From assembly GCA_964640055.1 (NCBI GenBank), contig CAZXFH010000004.1:1-64000 (forward strand): a DNA stretch of 64,000 bases, in the 5' to 3' direction. Positions 27,391-36,095 of this stretch are shown here, one piece after another. This DNA comes from CAZXFH01 sp964640055 (GTDB taxonomy: Bacteria > Fidelibacterota > UBA2242 > JAFGTP01). The notes beneath the pieces are model-generated. The model was not told where the DNA came from, ran no database searches, and worked only from the letters and a program-made list of their open reading frames with translations. Both the position numbers and the translations under genes were made by a program. Positions within the stretch are counted from its first letter, which is position 1. Every line of letters begins with the position of its first letter.

Positions 27391-28191
27391 TCAGCGTATC
27401 CGCTGTAAAATTTCCTGCCGCAGCTGCCTTTTCTGCTTTTTAAGCCGCAAGCGCCAGCGATTGCGGTACAAGGCGCGGGTCAGGCGCAGGCTGTTTTTTT
27501 GACGCTCCCCCACGGCATAGTGTTCCAGAAAGGTCTGCCACAGGCAGTCCGCATGACATTCCTGCAAATCACAGCGGCACAGATTGATCCGGGCCACATC
27601 CCGCATCCGCCGGACAGCGCTCAGACGACGCTGCGGTTTGGCCCGATTCAAATCAATCAAATAAAGCGGCCGGGCATCAGCCCGGGAGGCTAAAAAATTA
27701 CCCCGTGTCAGATCATTATGCAACCATCCGCGGGCATGCAATTTCGTCACCATCTTGGCTATTTCACCTACGATCTCCTGCTTTTTTTCCCAGGAAACCT
27801 GATCATCCCGCAATAACTTGCGCACTCTGACAGCCTGAGGTACATGTTCCGTGATGGTAAAATTTTGACGCACAAATCCCCAAGATCGACGGGTGAACAC
27901 CCCCAGTGGCGCTGGCACTTTAACACCAATTTTTAAGAGGTCATGACTCGCATCCCAATCCAACTGAGCCCGGGAGCGCATCAGCGGGCTAAGCAACTGA
28001 CTGAGCATATTACGCCAACCAAAGTTTTTGACCAGCACGGTTTGATCCTTTTTATTGAGGGGCAGGGTCAGCCGGGCCACCAGATTGATCTCATCTTTAT
28101 ATATCTCAGTCGCATTTTGCCGCAGCCAGGATTTATCACCCAAGCGCTGCAGCCAAACAGTTGATAAGGGTTGACCCAGATAAATATACAT
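27391..28191 (-). CDS. LPS kinase (WaaP/Kdo kinase)-like protein
   Basis: 266 residues of a small eukaryote-like kinase fold. GWLHNDLTRGNFL contains the catalytic Asp and Asn, and YLIDLNRAK carries the metal-binding Asp in place of DFG. The N-lobe has a candidate ATP-binding Lys in TVLVKNFGW. This group includes the WaaP, InaA and Kdo kinases that phosphorylate inner-core sugars of lipopolysaccharide. A Cys cluster near the end (INLCRCDLQECHADCLW) is unusual and could bind a metal. The start overlaps or adjoins the upstream glycerophosphotransferase gene (TGGTGATATG), so expression is coupled. Confidence 0.82.
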   Translation of the reverse strand: MYIYLGQPLSTVWLQRLGDKSWLRQNATEIYKDEINLVARLTLPLNKKDQTVLVKNFGWRNMLSQLLSPLMRSRAQLDWDASHDLLKIGVKVPAPLGVFTRRSWGFVRQNFTITEHVPQAVRVRKLLRDDQVSWEKKQEIVGEIAKMVTKLHARGWLHNDLTRGNFLASRADARPLYLIDLNRAKPQRRLSAVRRMRDVARINLCRCDLQECHADCLWQTFLEHYAVGERQKNSLRLTRALYRNRWRLRLKKQKRQLRQEILQRIR

Positions 28192-28192
28192 A

Positions 28193-29227
28193 TCACCAGT
28201 ACCCGAACTTTTTACGCGCTTTGTACTTGCGGAGCAGATTGAGGGGTTTGGATTTCAGCCGGGCGCTTAAATTCTCATCCAGGGCTTGTTGGGTTGCGTC
28301 CAGGACCCGCTGACTGTTGTGTCGGTCACGATAAGGGTGAATCTGGTCCAGCACTTTGTAGCGATTCCACTGGTCTTCCCAAGGGTATTGCCGGGCATGA
28401 TCAACTGCCGCCCGTAATTTATCGAGGCTGGTTATATTAATTCCCTTTTCCAGGCGCACCCGGGCATCAATGGTAATTACCGGTTTATCCAGCAACATAA
28501 ATTCATAAACGATCGAGGAGGTATCCGAGATCATCACATCCGCCACTTTTAACAAGGGGACATTGTCATGATGCTGATATACTTTGATTTTCTTGTTTGT
28601 CAGGTTCATAAAATGCTTCACTTCCGCCGCTGGCATCAGATCATGAAACTTTATCAGCCAGGTTTCATCATCTTTGGGAAGTGCTTGTAAATGAGCATAT
28701 ATTTTTAAGGAAGATTTGAATTTAGGGCTGAAGGTTGGGCAGTAGGCAATCAGCTTATTTTGAGGATTAACCCCCAAGCGATTGCAGAGGGCCGACCGTT
28801 CAAAGGGTGCCAGCAGATAATCGACTTTGGGCCAGCCGGTTTCCCGGACTGCAAAATGCTGATAGTGCCAGGCGAGCTGCTGAAATTTCCGGGTGATCAG
28901 AGGCCCGGAAGTACAGTAGAGATCAAAAAATCCGGTGATCTTGTAATGACCGCCTTTTTCTTCACAAAGACCATGAAAGATCTGCACCTTGAGACCCGGT
29001 AGTTTGTCATGGACGATATTGCCCGGCACAAAGACGGCCTGCGGATCAAAGGCCATGGCCTTTTCCAAATCCGTGGTCACGGGAAAATCAGCCGGCGCCA
29101 GCTGCGCCAGTTCAGGGAGCAGGTAAACCAGGGCGCGGTTGTCCGGGTTGCACCGGATCGCCGCCAGCAGGGGCTGCGCCACACTGAACGAATAGGGTTT
29201 GGTGATAAAGAGTAAATAGCGCTGCAT
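28193..29227 (-). CDS. CDP-glycerol glycerophosphotransferase-family protein
   Basis: 344 residues, cytoplasmic and peripheral. The family pattern is clear: QIFHGLCEEKGG, GWPKVDYLL, LIAYCPTFSPK, WLIKFHDLMP and the signature DVMISDTSSIVYEF with LLDKPVI. In Gram-positives these enzymes (TagB, TagF) add glycerol-phosphate from CDP-glycerol to lipid-linked teichoic-acid chains. Here the acceptor and the donor are not shown; other phosphopolyol donors are possible. It overlaps its neighbour by one base (TGATG) and feeds directly into the kinase gene. Confidence 0.85.
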   Translation of the reverse strand: MQRYLLFITKPYSFSVAQPLLAAIRCNPDNRALVYLLPELAQLAPADFPVTTDLEKAMAFDPQAVFVPGNIVHDKLPGLKVQIFHGLCEEKGGHYKITGFFDLYCTSGPLITRKFQQLAWHYQHFAVRETGWPKVDYLLAPFERSALCNRLGVNPQNKLIAYCPTFSPKFKSSLKIYAHLQALPKDDETWLIKFHDLMPAAEVKHFMNLTNKKIKVYQHHDNVPLLKVADVMISDTSSIVYEFMLLDKPVITIDARVRLEKGINITSLDKLRAAVDHARQYPWEDQWNRYKVLDQIHPYRDRHNSQRVLDATQQALDENLSARLKSKPLNLLRKYKARKKFGYW

Positions 29228-30342
29228 CAGGAACGGCTCTCCCCTCGATGAGCAGCCAGACGCTGTTTTAAGTCGGCCACAACCCGGGCGGCTGCCTGAC
29301 CATCCACCGGTCCCAAAAAGAAAGATTTGCGCTCTTTAATAATAGTATGACGCTGATCCGCATCCCTTAGCGCTTTAGTCAGCACTTGGGGTAATGCACC
29401 AGGTTTCGGCAAGTGATAGGCAAAATCCATCCGGGGCAAAATTTTCGGGTCCAGGCGGTTTTTTCTGAAGCGACGATAAAACCACTTATGATGGCGACGT
29501 AAATGGTAAAAATCGCAAACCAGGGCCGGATTCTCAGTGGCCAGATATTCAAAAAGAGCGGATGAGGCTTCACTGATCAACAGATCAGACAGGGGGAACA
29601 AGGGAATAATATTGAATATCTCCGGGGGGAGCAAATAGACATGAGCATATTTTTCGGACAGGCGCTGGAACAAACGCTGCTGATGCTGATACTTGGGCTT
29701 TGTCCAGGAAAATTGATGGAGTTTGACCATTAGGTTGTAGCCCCGGGTTAACTCCGCCAGCTGCTCACCGAAAATCTCGATCGAGCTGGGATAGAAAGTG
29801 GGTGCATAGAGCAGCGTGGGCCGCTCCGGAGCCAGGTTCAGCTGGTCAGCCAGCGCTTTCGTCTCCTGAGCGTCGAACAGCAGATCCAGTTTGGGAAAGC
29901 CGGTCACCACCAGCGCTGTCGCCCCATCCCGCCTGCGCAACTCCTGATAACGGTAATCAGACTCCACATAGCGGACATCAATGCGGGGATGATAATCCGT
30001 ATAATAACAGGATTTAATCCCGATACCGTGATAGAGTAAAACCGCCAGGGTGTCAGCACTGCAATAATCTCCGGCATGCCGGCTTTTCCCAAAGACCGTC
30101 ACATCAAAATTAGCGGCTAAAATTTTGGCGCGGCGTTCCTTTTCATTCCGGGCCGTTAAAAATTCTCCGGGCAGATCCTGCACCGCCTGGCGGATCAAAT
30201 TGTAATCCTGCCGCGAGTTATTCAGATGAGCCGTATAATATACCATAAAGTCCTGGTCCCGGTTCATGGCCTGGATGACCGGTATAAACTGGGGTAAATA
30301 ATAGAGGTGATGAATATTAAAAAGGATGCGAATCGGCTTCAC
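29227..30342 (-). CDS. CDP-glycerol glycerophosphotransferase-family protein (second copy)
   Basis: 371 residues. The frame runs from ATG 30342 to a stop that overlaps the next start. LLYHGIGIKSCYYT, VTGFPKLDLLF, LLYAPTFYPS and DLLISEASSALFEYLA match the family signature; Glu-Ala replaces the usual Asp-Thr in the Ser-Ser motif. Divergence from the sister at 28193-29227 is large (different N-terminal half), so it likely adds a different unit or primes the chain. Expression is coupled in an operon with the LPS-kinase-like gene. Confidence 0.82.
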   Translation of the reverse strand: MKPIRILFNIHHLYYLPQFIPVIQAMNRDQDFMVYYTAHLNNSRQDYNLIRQAVQDLPGEFLTARNEKERRAKILAANFDVTVFGKSRHAGDYCSADTLAVLLYHGIGIKSCYYTDYHPRIDVRYVESDYRYQELRRRDGATALVVTGFPKLDLLFDAQETKALADQLNLAPERPTLLYAPTFYPSSIEIFGEQLAELTRGYNLMVKLHQFSWTKPKYQHQQRLFQRLSEKYAHVYLLPPEIFNIIPLFPLSDLLISEASSALFEYLATENPALVCDFYHLRRHHKWFYRRFRKNRLDPKILPRMDFAYHLPKPGALPQVLTKALRDADQRHTIIKERKSFFLGPVDGQAAARVVADLKQRLAAHRGESRS

Positions 30343-30378
30343 TTTCTGAATACTTTCTCCCCTTATTACAGTAAACTT

Positions 30379-31146
30379 TCAAGGATTAAAACTGCATATA
30401 CGCGGTAAAACGGTTTTCTCTGCCGCTTGCAGGTCTTCCGGAAAATCGATCTCAATAGCCGGAATATCGGTGATATCGGTATAAAAAACCTTGTATTTGT
30501 CTAAAAGTCGGTCCAGGGCTTTTTCGAAAAAAGCCTTCTGATCACCTTCGTCAACCACGGCTTTCAGGCGTTTGGCAAAATCAGGAGCCATTTCTGCGGC
30601 AAAACGGGCAATGCCCACAAACTCACCCAAACTCTGCTCTAAATCCAGCTGCTTGCCGATCCGTAATACGCGGCCCTGTTGATCAACAATTACCTTGACC
30701 TCTTCCGCGCCGCATTGTTTGACTTCCACACCCAAAACCTGCCCGTGATTGGAATTTAACAACCGACCCAACAGAGCAGGATGAAAAAGCACATCGGCAT
30801 TGAAATAGAGAAAATCACGGTGCTGAAAATAGTTTCGGGCCAGCCACAGGGAATAGACCGTATTGGTGGTGGCATAATCCTTATTTTCAACGTAGGTAAT
30901 GTGCAGGTTTTTATACTGATCACCAAATTTAGCAATGATCTGCTCTTTTAAAAATCCGACCACGATCACAACCTGGCCAACCCCATACTGATCCAGGGCA
31001 TCCAGCTGATATTCCAGGATGGACTGGTCACCGATTTCCAATAAACATTTATGGCGGTTGTCGGTCAGGGGCGACAAACGTCGGGCCGAACCGGCTGCTA
31101 GTATAATGGCGATCTCTTGGCGTTTTCGAAACTTGGTATGACTCAT
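30379..31146 (-). CDS. Nucleotidyltransferase (LicC/GlmU-like, phospho-alcohol or sugar)
   Basis: 255 residues. IILAAGSARRLSPLT is the G-X-G-type nucleotide loop, with HKCLLEIGDQSILEYQLDAL and FLYFNADVLFHP giving the catalytic Asp. The group makes nucleotide-activated sugars or choline/ethanolamine phosphate (LicC is CTP:phosphocholine cytidylyltransferase). The context of three CDP-glycerol-type transferases supports production of a CDP-activated alcohol, but sugar-1-phosphate activation cannot be ruled out. The start is at 31146; the ribosome binding site is weak. Confidence 0.8.
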   Translation of the reverse strand: MSHTKFRKRQEIAIILAAGSARRLSPLTDNRHKCLLEIGDQSILEYQLDALDQYGVGQVVIVVGFLKEQIIAKFGDQYKNLHITYVENKDYATTNTVYSLWLARNYFQHRDFLYFNADVLFHPALLGRLLNSNHGQVLGVEVKQCGAEEVKVIVDQQGRVLRIGKQLDLEQSLGEFVGIARFAAEMAPDFAKRLKAVVDEGDQKAFFEKALDRLLDKYKVFYTDITDIPAIEIDFPEDLQAAEKTVLPRICSFNP

Positions 31147-31166
31147 CGTCTTCGTTCCAAATGTTG

Positions 31167-31958
31167 TTAATTGTTTATATAATCCAATTCTTGCAGCAAA
31201 GCCACCACTGTATTGTTTTGCATCACCTTTTCAATCCGGGCCGCATGTTCCTTTTTCCGCCAGCGGCCGATAGAGTTGCTGTGCAGCTGCTGCAGGGATG
31301 AAAACCAGGCCCGGTTGCGGCGCACCCGGGTATGGTCATACCAGGCCCGCAGCTGCGGTACCAGCGGTTCCTCCAGAAAATCACAGATCCGGGTTAGGGT
31401 AGCTTCGAAATCCAGGATCAATGCTTCGTATTTCAGGGTCAGAACCCGGGGGTGATCCTTGACCGCCAGCCCGGCTTTAACATCCTCTACCCAGCGCTCA
31501 ATGGGTATCCAATAGGCCTGGGGATCTTCAGGATGACGGGAGGTCAGCACATCCCGGCCATCACGGATCATATGGATCAGCCGGACCTCCTCCTGGTAAT
31601 AATTCAGGATCTTTTTAAAATGAACCACATTCTTGGGCTTTTTCAGGCAGTAACGGGTTGCCGCGGACGGAATCCGGCGGAGCAGAATATAACGGTACAA
31701 ACGATCCATGCGCCGGGGTACTTTTTTAACCTTTCCGTCGCGGGGATCCAACCGCTGATCCCATTGCAGAAAATTGCCGATCTCATCGGGCAGACTATAA
31801 ATATGGGGGTGAGCGTCCAGGATAGCGACCAGCAGAGTGGTTCCGGAGCGACCGCAACCACCGATAACGATCTGCGGTGCACTGAAATGACGCTCGATCT
31901 TCCGGCGGCCCAAAGAGTTAATCAGCGGATTAATGGCCCGTTTAAAGGGATTTAACAC
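31167..31958 (-). CDS. Sulfotransferase (family 1/3-like)
   Basis: 263 residues from a GTG at 31958, preceded by GAGGGGAGATAGC that lies in the end of the upstream gene. IVIGGCGRSGTTLLVAILDA is the PAPS loop, and MIRDGRDVLTS is the 3'-phosphate motif. It should transfer sulfate to an envelope polymer in the cytoplasm. It follows the third glycerophosphotransferase-like gene after one base, so it works in the same cluster. The protein has a basic N-terminus and no signal peptide. Confidence 0.85.
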   Translation of the reverse strand: MLNPFKRAINPLINSLGRRKIERHFSAPQIVIGGCGRSGTTLLVAILDAHPHIYSLPDEIGNFLQWDQRLDPRDGKVKKVPRRMDRLYRYILLRRIPSAATRYCLKKPKNVVHFKKILNYYQEEVRLIHMIRDGRDVLTSRHPEDPQAYWIPIERWVEDVKAGLAVKDHPRVLTLKYEALILDFEATLTRICDFLEEPLVPQLRAWYDHTRVRRNRAWFSSLQQLHSNSIGRWRKKEHAARIEKVMQNNTVVALLQELDYINN

Positions 31959-31959
31959 G

Positions 31960-33066
31960 CTATCTCCCCTCGTTGATAAATTGATAAATGGCCTTTGCTG
32001 CTCTTAGGGAGGACGGGGTGTCTTGCAGATCAATATATTCCGGTACCCGCTGGTACTGTAAAGCCTGATAGGGATTTTGGCCTTTCATCTCCGACAACAC
32101 GTCCGGAAGTTTGGCAAACTCATTAATCACCGGTCCCAGCTCCCAGAACCGGAAGTTGACATTCCCCTGCCAGTCGATCTGATGGGGATTTAAAAAGATT
32201 GCAGGGCGGGGCTGCAGGGCCAGAAACTCATAGACCATACTGCTGACATCCCCCAGATAAATATCCGCCATACGCAGATAGGTGGTATCGATACTGTGAA
32301 TACTGCCCAGATCAATATGGATATGATCCGCTTTATAAGGTTCCAGATCCAGATCATAGCCGTGCCTGAACTGCCAGTGCTGCAGCTGGATGTGGGGGGC
32401 GAAAATCAGATTGTAATCCGCAGAATGATAAAAATATTCCAGGATCTCTTTACCCCAGCGTGGATAGGAACTCAGCTTCGGTTTCCAGTGGGGCGTATAG
32501 ATCACGATCGGCCGGCGCTCCTTGAACAGTGGCTTTTTTAAATTATGGGCCGGGACCGGATAGTCAAATTTGGGATAACCCACAATGCGGATCTTCGCTT
32601 CCGAAACCACCCCTTCCTTAACCAGGCGCTGGCGGTAATAAGGACCGGGAATCAGCAGCAGATCAAAGCGGTCCATGCCCGGATCAAAGCTGTAGCGCCG
32701 GTCACCACAACCGTGATACTGATAGATCAGGGCCGGATGATCGAGTTTCAGTTTGCGGCTGCGCTTGCCCAGGGCATGCGAGGTGGCAATAATCGCTTTG
32801 GCATTCCGGAGATAAGGCCGGGCTTTAGGCAGGGTTTCCTGCAGAGCAGGGTAGACTTTCTTTTTAAAATTCAAGTGTTTAAACCGGAAGGGCAAGGGCA
32901 GGGTCACCAGCTGACAGCGGTGATCGGGATAGTGAGCAGCAATGGACTGCAACAACTGGGTGTGGCGCCGGGTACAGCTGATCAGAATCACCGGATAGGT
33001 ATCCTGCAGCCGGGAAAACTCCATGGCAGTCATCGCAGTATGCAATAACTGATGCCTGCCGTGCAA
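31960..33066 (-). CDS. CDP-glycerol glycerophosphotransferase-family protein (third copy)
   Basis: Residues show YQYHGCGDRRYSFDPG, GYPKFDYP, VIYTPHWKPKLS, FAPHIQLQHW and MADIYLGDVSSMVYEFL, the family signature with Asp-Val-Ser-Ser. The start is uncertain: the listed start is TTG at 33066 with no ribosome binding site. The frame is open to 33120, and its upstream residues (SVVFLY) look like the first beta strand of the fold, so translation may begin earlier at a rare codon. ATG 33033 is a shorter option. It is the first gene of the surface-polymer operon. Confidence 0.78.
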   Translation of the reverse strand: MHGRHQLLHTAMTAMEFSRLQDTYPVILISCTRRHTQLLQSIAAHYPDHRCQLVTLPLPFRFKHLNFKKKVYPALQETLPKARPYLRNAKAIIATSHALGKRSRKLKLDHPALIYQYHGCGDRRYSFDPGMDRFDLLLIPGPYYRQRLVKEGVVSEAKIRIVGYPKFDYPVPAHNLKKPLFKERRPIVIYTPHWKPKLSSYPRWGKEILEYFYHSADYNLIFAPHIQLQHWQFRHGYDLDLEPYKADHIHIDLGSIHSIDTTYLRMADIYLGDVSSMVYEFLALQPRPAIFLNPHQIDWQGNVNFRFWELGPVINEFAKLPDVLSEMKGQNPYQALQYQRVPEYIDLQDTPSSLRAAKAIYQFINEGR

Positions 33067-33120
33067 GTATAGAAAGACAACTGAATTTTCCTGAGGCGTA
33101 ACTTGTGAAATCAGGTATCC

Positions 33121-33513
33121 TTATGGTTTGGTCAGAGCGGCGCGCTTTCCCGCCGCTAAAATACGCCTAAATTTACTGTTTTCAGCCTATAAATGAAGTG
33201 AATTTATACCCTGATTAGACCCAGATCCTGATAATTCTGGCTGAAAAAGGTCTATTTTGGTGCTTGTATTTTTGCATATTAACTGCCCCCTCAATTGAAG
33301 TTGGGATCTGATAATTCTCACAATCAGCTCCCGCAATACCTGTCTGGTCGAAAGCCAGTCCGGCAAATGCCATCTGATCACATGGCCGGCTCTCGGGAAA
33401 GATGACAGTTGCCATTAGCTTAAATAGTCTGTATTTTTAACCATAATAGATCATTCGAGCCCTGGAAAGTCATGTTAATAAAGCACATAAACTCCACGTT
33501 ATTCCCAACAGGG
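33121..33513. other. Intergenic gap before the repeat-flanked transposase
   Basis: 393 bases without a convincing gene. Short overlapping minus-strand frames at about 33187-33415 have no ribosome binding site or recognisable motif. The region should contain the promoter for the minus-strand polymer operon. It ends at the start of the left 177-bp repeat (33514). Confidence 0.45.
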
Positions 33514-33690
33514 ATTTTGAAAGCGTTGTAGAACAAGTTTGTAACTTGTTTATCAAATTCCTTCGGTAGAAGAATTTGATTGCTTTGGAGAGGGGTTAAT
33601 GGGATTTTTGATGGGCTGTTATCCTGGAAGATAGCCATTTTCCCGGCCGGAAAAACGGCTAAACAATTTGGAAAATTGTTTTACAAGGGG
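33514..33690 (+). repeat. 177-bp direct repeat, left copy
   Basis: Identical base by base to 34349-34525. Hairpins visible: AACAAGTT-TGT-AACTTGTT at 33532-33550 preceded by GTAG; ATCAAATT-CCTTC-GGTA-GAAG-AATTTGAT with one bulge; CCATTTTCCCGG facing CCGGAAAAACGG with two mismatches; and AACAATTT-GGA-AAATTGTT near the right end. It ends with ACAAGGGG, the presumed ribosome binding site of the transposase. Confidence 0.95.
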
Positions 33691-33692
33691 CA

Positions 33693-34337
33693 ATGACTGA
33701 AAAACCCAAATATTACCACCGCAACTTACCGCATTATTTCATTCCCGGTGCCTGCTATTTTGTGACATTCCGGCTGGCTAATTCGCTACCCCGGAAGACA
33801 TTCCAAAAATTGAAACCCATATATCAGGCAAAACTTAACAGTATAAAATCCTCAAAAATAACCAGACAAAAACAAAACACCCAACTCAATAACACCTGGA
33901 AAAAATACTTCTCAGAAATTGATGAACTGCTCCACAAATATGCTGACAGCCCGAGATATTTACAGCAACACCGAATTGCAGCGCTCGTTGCCAATTCAAT
34001 AAAATTCTATGACGGCAAAGAATATGATCTGATCTGTTACTGTATCATGCCGAATCATGTTCATTGTGTTTTTAAATTAAAGGAAAATTCCCGCCTACTG
34101 GAAAAAATCATACAATCCCTGAAACGTTATACAGCAGCTAAAGCAAATAAAACATTGGTCAGGAGAGGACCCTTCTGGCAGCATGAAAATTATGACCATA
34201 TTGTCCGGAACGAGCATGAATTGGAGCGTATTATTGTATATGTACTGAATAATCCGGTCAAGGCCGGACTGGTGAAAAATCGTGATGATTGGAAATGGAA
34301 TTATTGTAGATCACATTTGCAGGAGACTATGCAATGA
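33693..34337 (+). CDS. Y1 (HUH) transposase, REP-associated type
   Basis: 214 residues. MPNHVH at 119-124 contains the HUH metal-binding histidines and IVYVLNNPVKAGLV has the single catalytic tyrosine Tyr183. The order, His pair then a C-terminal Tyr with a downstream WKWNYCRS, is the layout of RAYT/TnpA-REP proteins, not of IS200/IS605 with TnpB, and no TnpB gene is present. Such enzymes cut and join single-stranded DNA at hairpins. The gene starts two bases after the left 177-bp repeat, which supplies its ribosome binding site. Confidence 0.9.
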   Translation: MTEKPKYYHRNLPHYFIPGACYFVTFRLANSLPRKTFQKLKPIYQAKLNSIKSSKITRQKQNTQLNNTWKKYFSEIDELLHKYADSPRYLQQHRIAALVANSIKFYDGKEYDLICYCIMPNHVHCVFKLKENSRLLEKIIQSLKRYTAAKANKTLVRRGPFWQHENYDHIVRNEHELERIIVYVLNNPVKAGLVKNRDDWKWNYCRSHLQETMQ

Positions 34338-34348
34338 TCTTGGCAGAA

Positions 34349-34525
34349 ATTTTGAAAGCGTTGTAGAACAAGTTTGTAACTTGTTTATCAAATTCCTTCG
34401 GTAGAAGAATTTGATTGCTTTGGAGAGGGGTTAATGGGATTTTTGATGGGCTGTTATCCTGGAAGATAGCCATTTTCCCGGCCGGAAAAACGGCTAAACA
34501 ATTTGGAAAATTGTTTTACAAGGGG
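34349..34525 (+). repeat. 177-bp direct repeat, right copy
   Basis: Identical to 33514-33690. It begins 11 bases after the transposase stop and ends 165 bases before the start of the amidohydrolase gene. Perfect identity implies a recent duplication or a mechanism that keeps the copies alike. A short plus-strand frame beginning at 34415 runs through it but is judged to be chance. Confidence 0.95.
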
Positions 34526-34689
34526 GCGTTTAATACTTTTTGCATAGTATATTATATTCATAGAATATACCATTTACATCTATTTTCAGCCTGCCAGCCG
34601 GTTTTATCCCTGCCACAATCCATTCATTTTCTTTAAATTGGGCCTGCCAGAGATCATTGAATCCTTTTAACCCAAGCAAAGGAAAAGCC

Positions 34690-36063
34690 ATGGACGATAT
34701 ACAACCCACAGCCGGACGTCCGGCACCTGACCCGACAGAAAAGCCGATCGTGATCTACGGCGGTCCCCTGTACGACGGCCAGGACACGGTTTATCAGGAA
34801 GGCTGTCTCTACATTGAAGACGGCAAAATCGCTTTAATCGGCAATGAAGAGGATGTTTATCCGGATATCCCCCGGGAGGTGGATGCCGAACTGCTGGATG
34901 CCCGCGGACGGGTCATTTTTCCCGGCCTGATCAACCTGCACCATCATCTGGCCAATGCCTTTACCACCGGATTGGCACCCCATGCCCCGGTCAAGCACTT
35001 TCAGGACCGGTTAACCCATTTCATCTGGAAATATGATGTGGCACATAACAAGGAATCGATCCAGATGGCTGCTTTGCTCTCCCTGCTGGACAGCGTGCGT
35101 TACGGTGTGACCACTGTTTTTGATCAACATTCCTCACCGCGTGATATCGAGAATAGTCTGGAAGTCATTGCCGCGGTCATTGAAAAAATGGGCATCAGTG
35201 GTGTTCTGGGCTATGAGATTTCCGACCGGGAGGAAAAGAGATACCGGCATCAGGCGATCACGGAAAACCAGCGGTTCATCGAAAAATATCAAAATAATCC
35301 CCGCATCCGGGGCCTGCTGGGCTTGCATGCTAACTTTACCCTTGACGAAGAATCCATGGCATTAATTGCCGATCTGTTCGAGCCGGACATCGGACTGCAC
35401 ATCCATTGGGGTGAAGCCTCCCTGGATAAGGCCTATTGTGAGGAACTCGGTTATCAGGGTTGTCTGGACCGGTTGGCGCACTTTGGCTTGTTAACCCCCA
35501 AAACCATCCTGGCTCACGGGGTACATCAAAGCAAGGGAGATCTGGCGCGCCTGGAAAAAAGCCAGGCCATTCTGGTTCACAATCCCGAATCCAATGCCAA
35601 CAGCGGGGTCGGTCAATTAAACCTTCCGCTCTCTGATAAACTCACGATCGGACTGGGCAGCGACGGACTGGCAGCCAGCCTGCTGCACGTGTTGCGAGCC
35701 GCCTTTCTCAGTCACCGACAGGCTGGCATCAGCAGCGATCTGTTGTATCAGAAACTACCCGGTTTCCTGTTCCAAAACAATGCCCGCGCTGCCGGTCGCT
35801 TTCTGCCCGGTGCGCCGGGTATTCTGGAAAAAGGGGCGCGGGCCGATGTGGCCATTTTCGACTACATTCCGGCGACGCCCTTCCACAGTCAAAATCTGTC
35901 CAAACATCTGATCAATGGCATGTACAATGCCCGGGCGACCACTGTCCTGGCAGCCGGCAAACCGATCTTAAAAGAGGGTCTTTTTCTGACTGTTGACGAG
36001 CAGCTCATCCGGGAAGAGGCCCGTCAGATCAGTCATCAGATGTGGGAACGCTACGTAAAGTAA
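34690..36063 (+). CDS. SsnA-like amidohydrolase
   Basis: ATG 34690 is chosen for AAAGGAAAAGCC just upstream; the frame is open to an earlier ATG at 34657. The ~457-residue protein is an amidohydrolase-superfamily metal enzyme: LINLHHHLANAF (residues ~81-92) has the metal-binding His cluster, followed by GLHIHWGEA, ILAHGVH and GLGSDGLAA with the catalytic Asp. The closest recognisable group is the SsnA/chlorohydrolase-like deaminases, which hydrolyse C-N bonds of a purine, pyrimidine or related ring; the substrate is unknown. The esterase gene follows 32 bases later. The nucleoside transporter at 37576 fits a nucleobase/nucleoside context. Confidence 0.85.
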   Translation: MDDIQPTAGRPAPDPTEKPIVIYGGPLYDGQDTVYQEGCLYIEDGKIALIGNEEDVYPDIPREVDAELLDARGRVIFPGLINLHHHLANAFTTGLAPHAPVKHFQDRLTHFIWKYDVAHNKESIQMAALLSLLDSVRYGVTTVFDQHSSPRDIENSLEVIAAVIEKMGISGVLGYEISDREEKRYRHQAITENQRFIEKYQNNPRIRGLLGLHANFTLDEESMALIADLFEPDIGLHIHWGEASLDKAYCEELGYQGCLDRLAHFGLLTPKTILAHGVHQSKGDLARLEKSQAILVHNPESNANSGVGQLNLPLSDKLTIGLGSDGLAASLLHVLRAAFLSHRQAGISSDLLYQKLPGFLFQNNARAAGRFLPGAPGILEKGARADVAIFDYIPATPFHSQNLSKHLINGMYNARATTVLAAGKPILKEGLFLTVDEQLIREEARQISHQMWERYVK

Positions 36064-36095
36064 TCTCCTCAATATTAGCATATAAGGATGGTCAT

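Larger units (their letters stand above)
33514..34525 (+). mobile_element. Repeat-transposase-repeat unit (RAYT-type)
   Basis: Two identical 177-bp direct repeats flank a Y1 transposase gene. The left repeat ends two bases before the transposase ATG, so its final AAGGGG is the gene's ribosome binding site. The repeats contain at least four hairpins. In each repeat, GTAG stands directly before a perfect 8-bp stem, the layout that single-strand-acting RAYT enzymes recognise in REP sequences. Confidence 0.7.

Noticed and set aside
33187..33415. Two overlapping minus-strand frames (64 and 66 codons) before the transposase
   Set aside because: They overlap each other in different frames, have no ribosome binding site and resemble no known protein.
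33514..34525. CRISPR-like array from the repeated hairpins
   Set aside because: Only two long copies separated by a complete transposase gene; no regular short repeats and spacers.
34415..34636. 73-codon plus-strand frame in the right 177-bp repeat
   Set aside because: It runs through the hairpin repeat and out into the promoter region of the amidohydrolase; a chance frame produced by the repeat.
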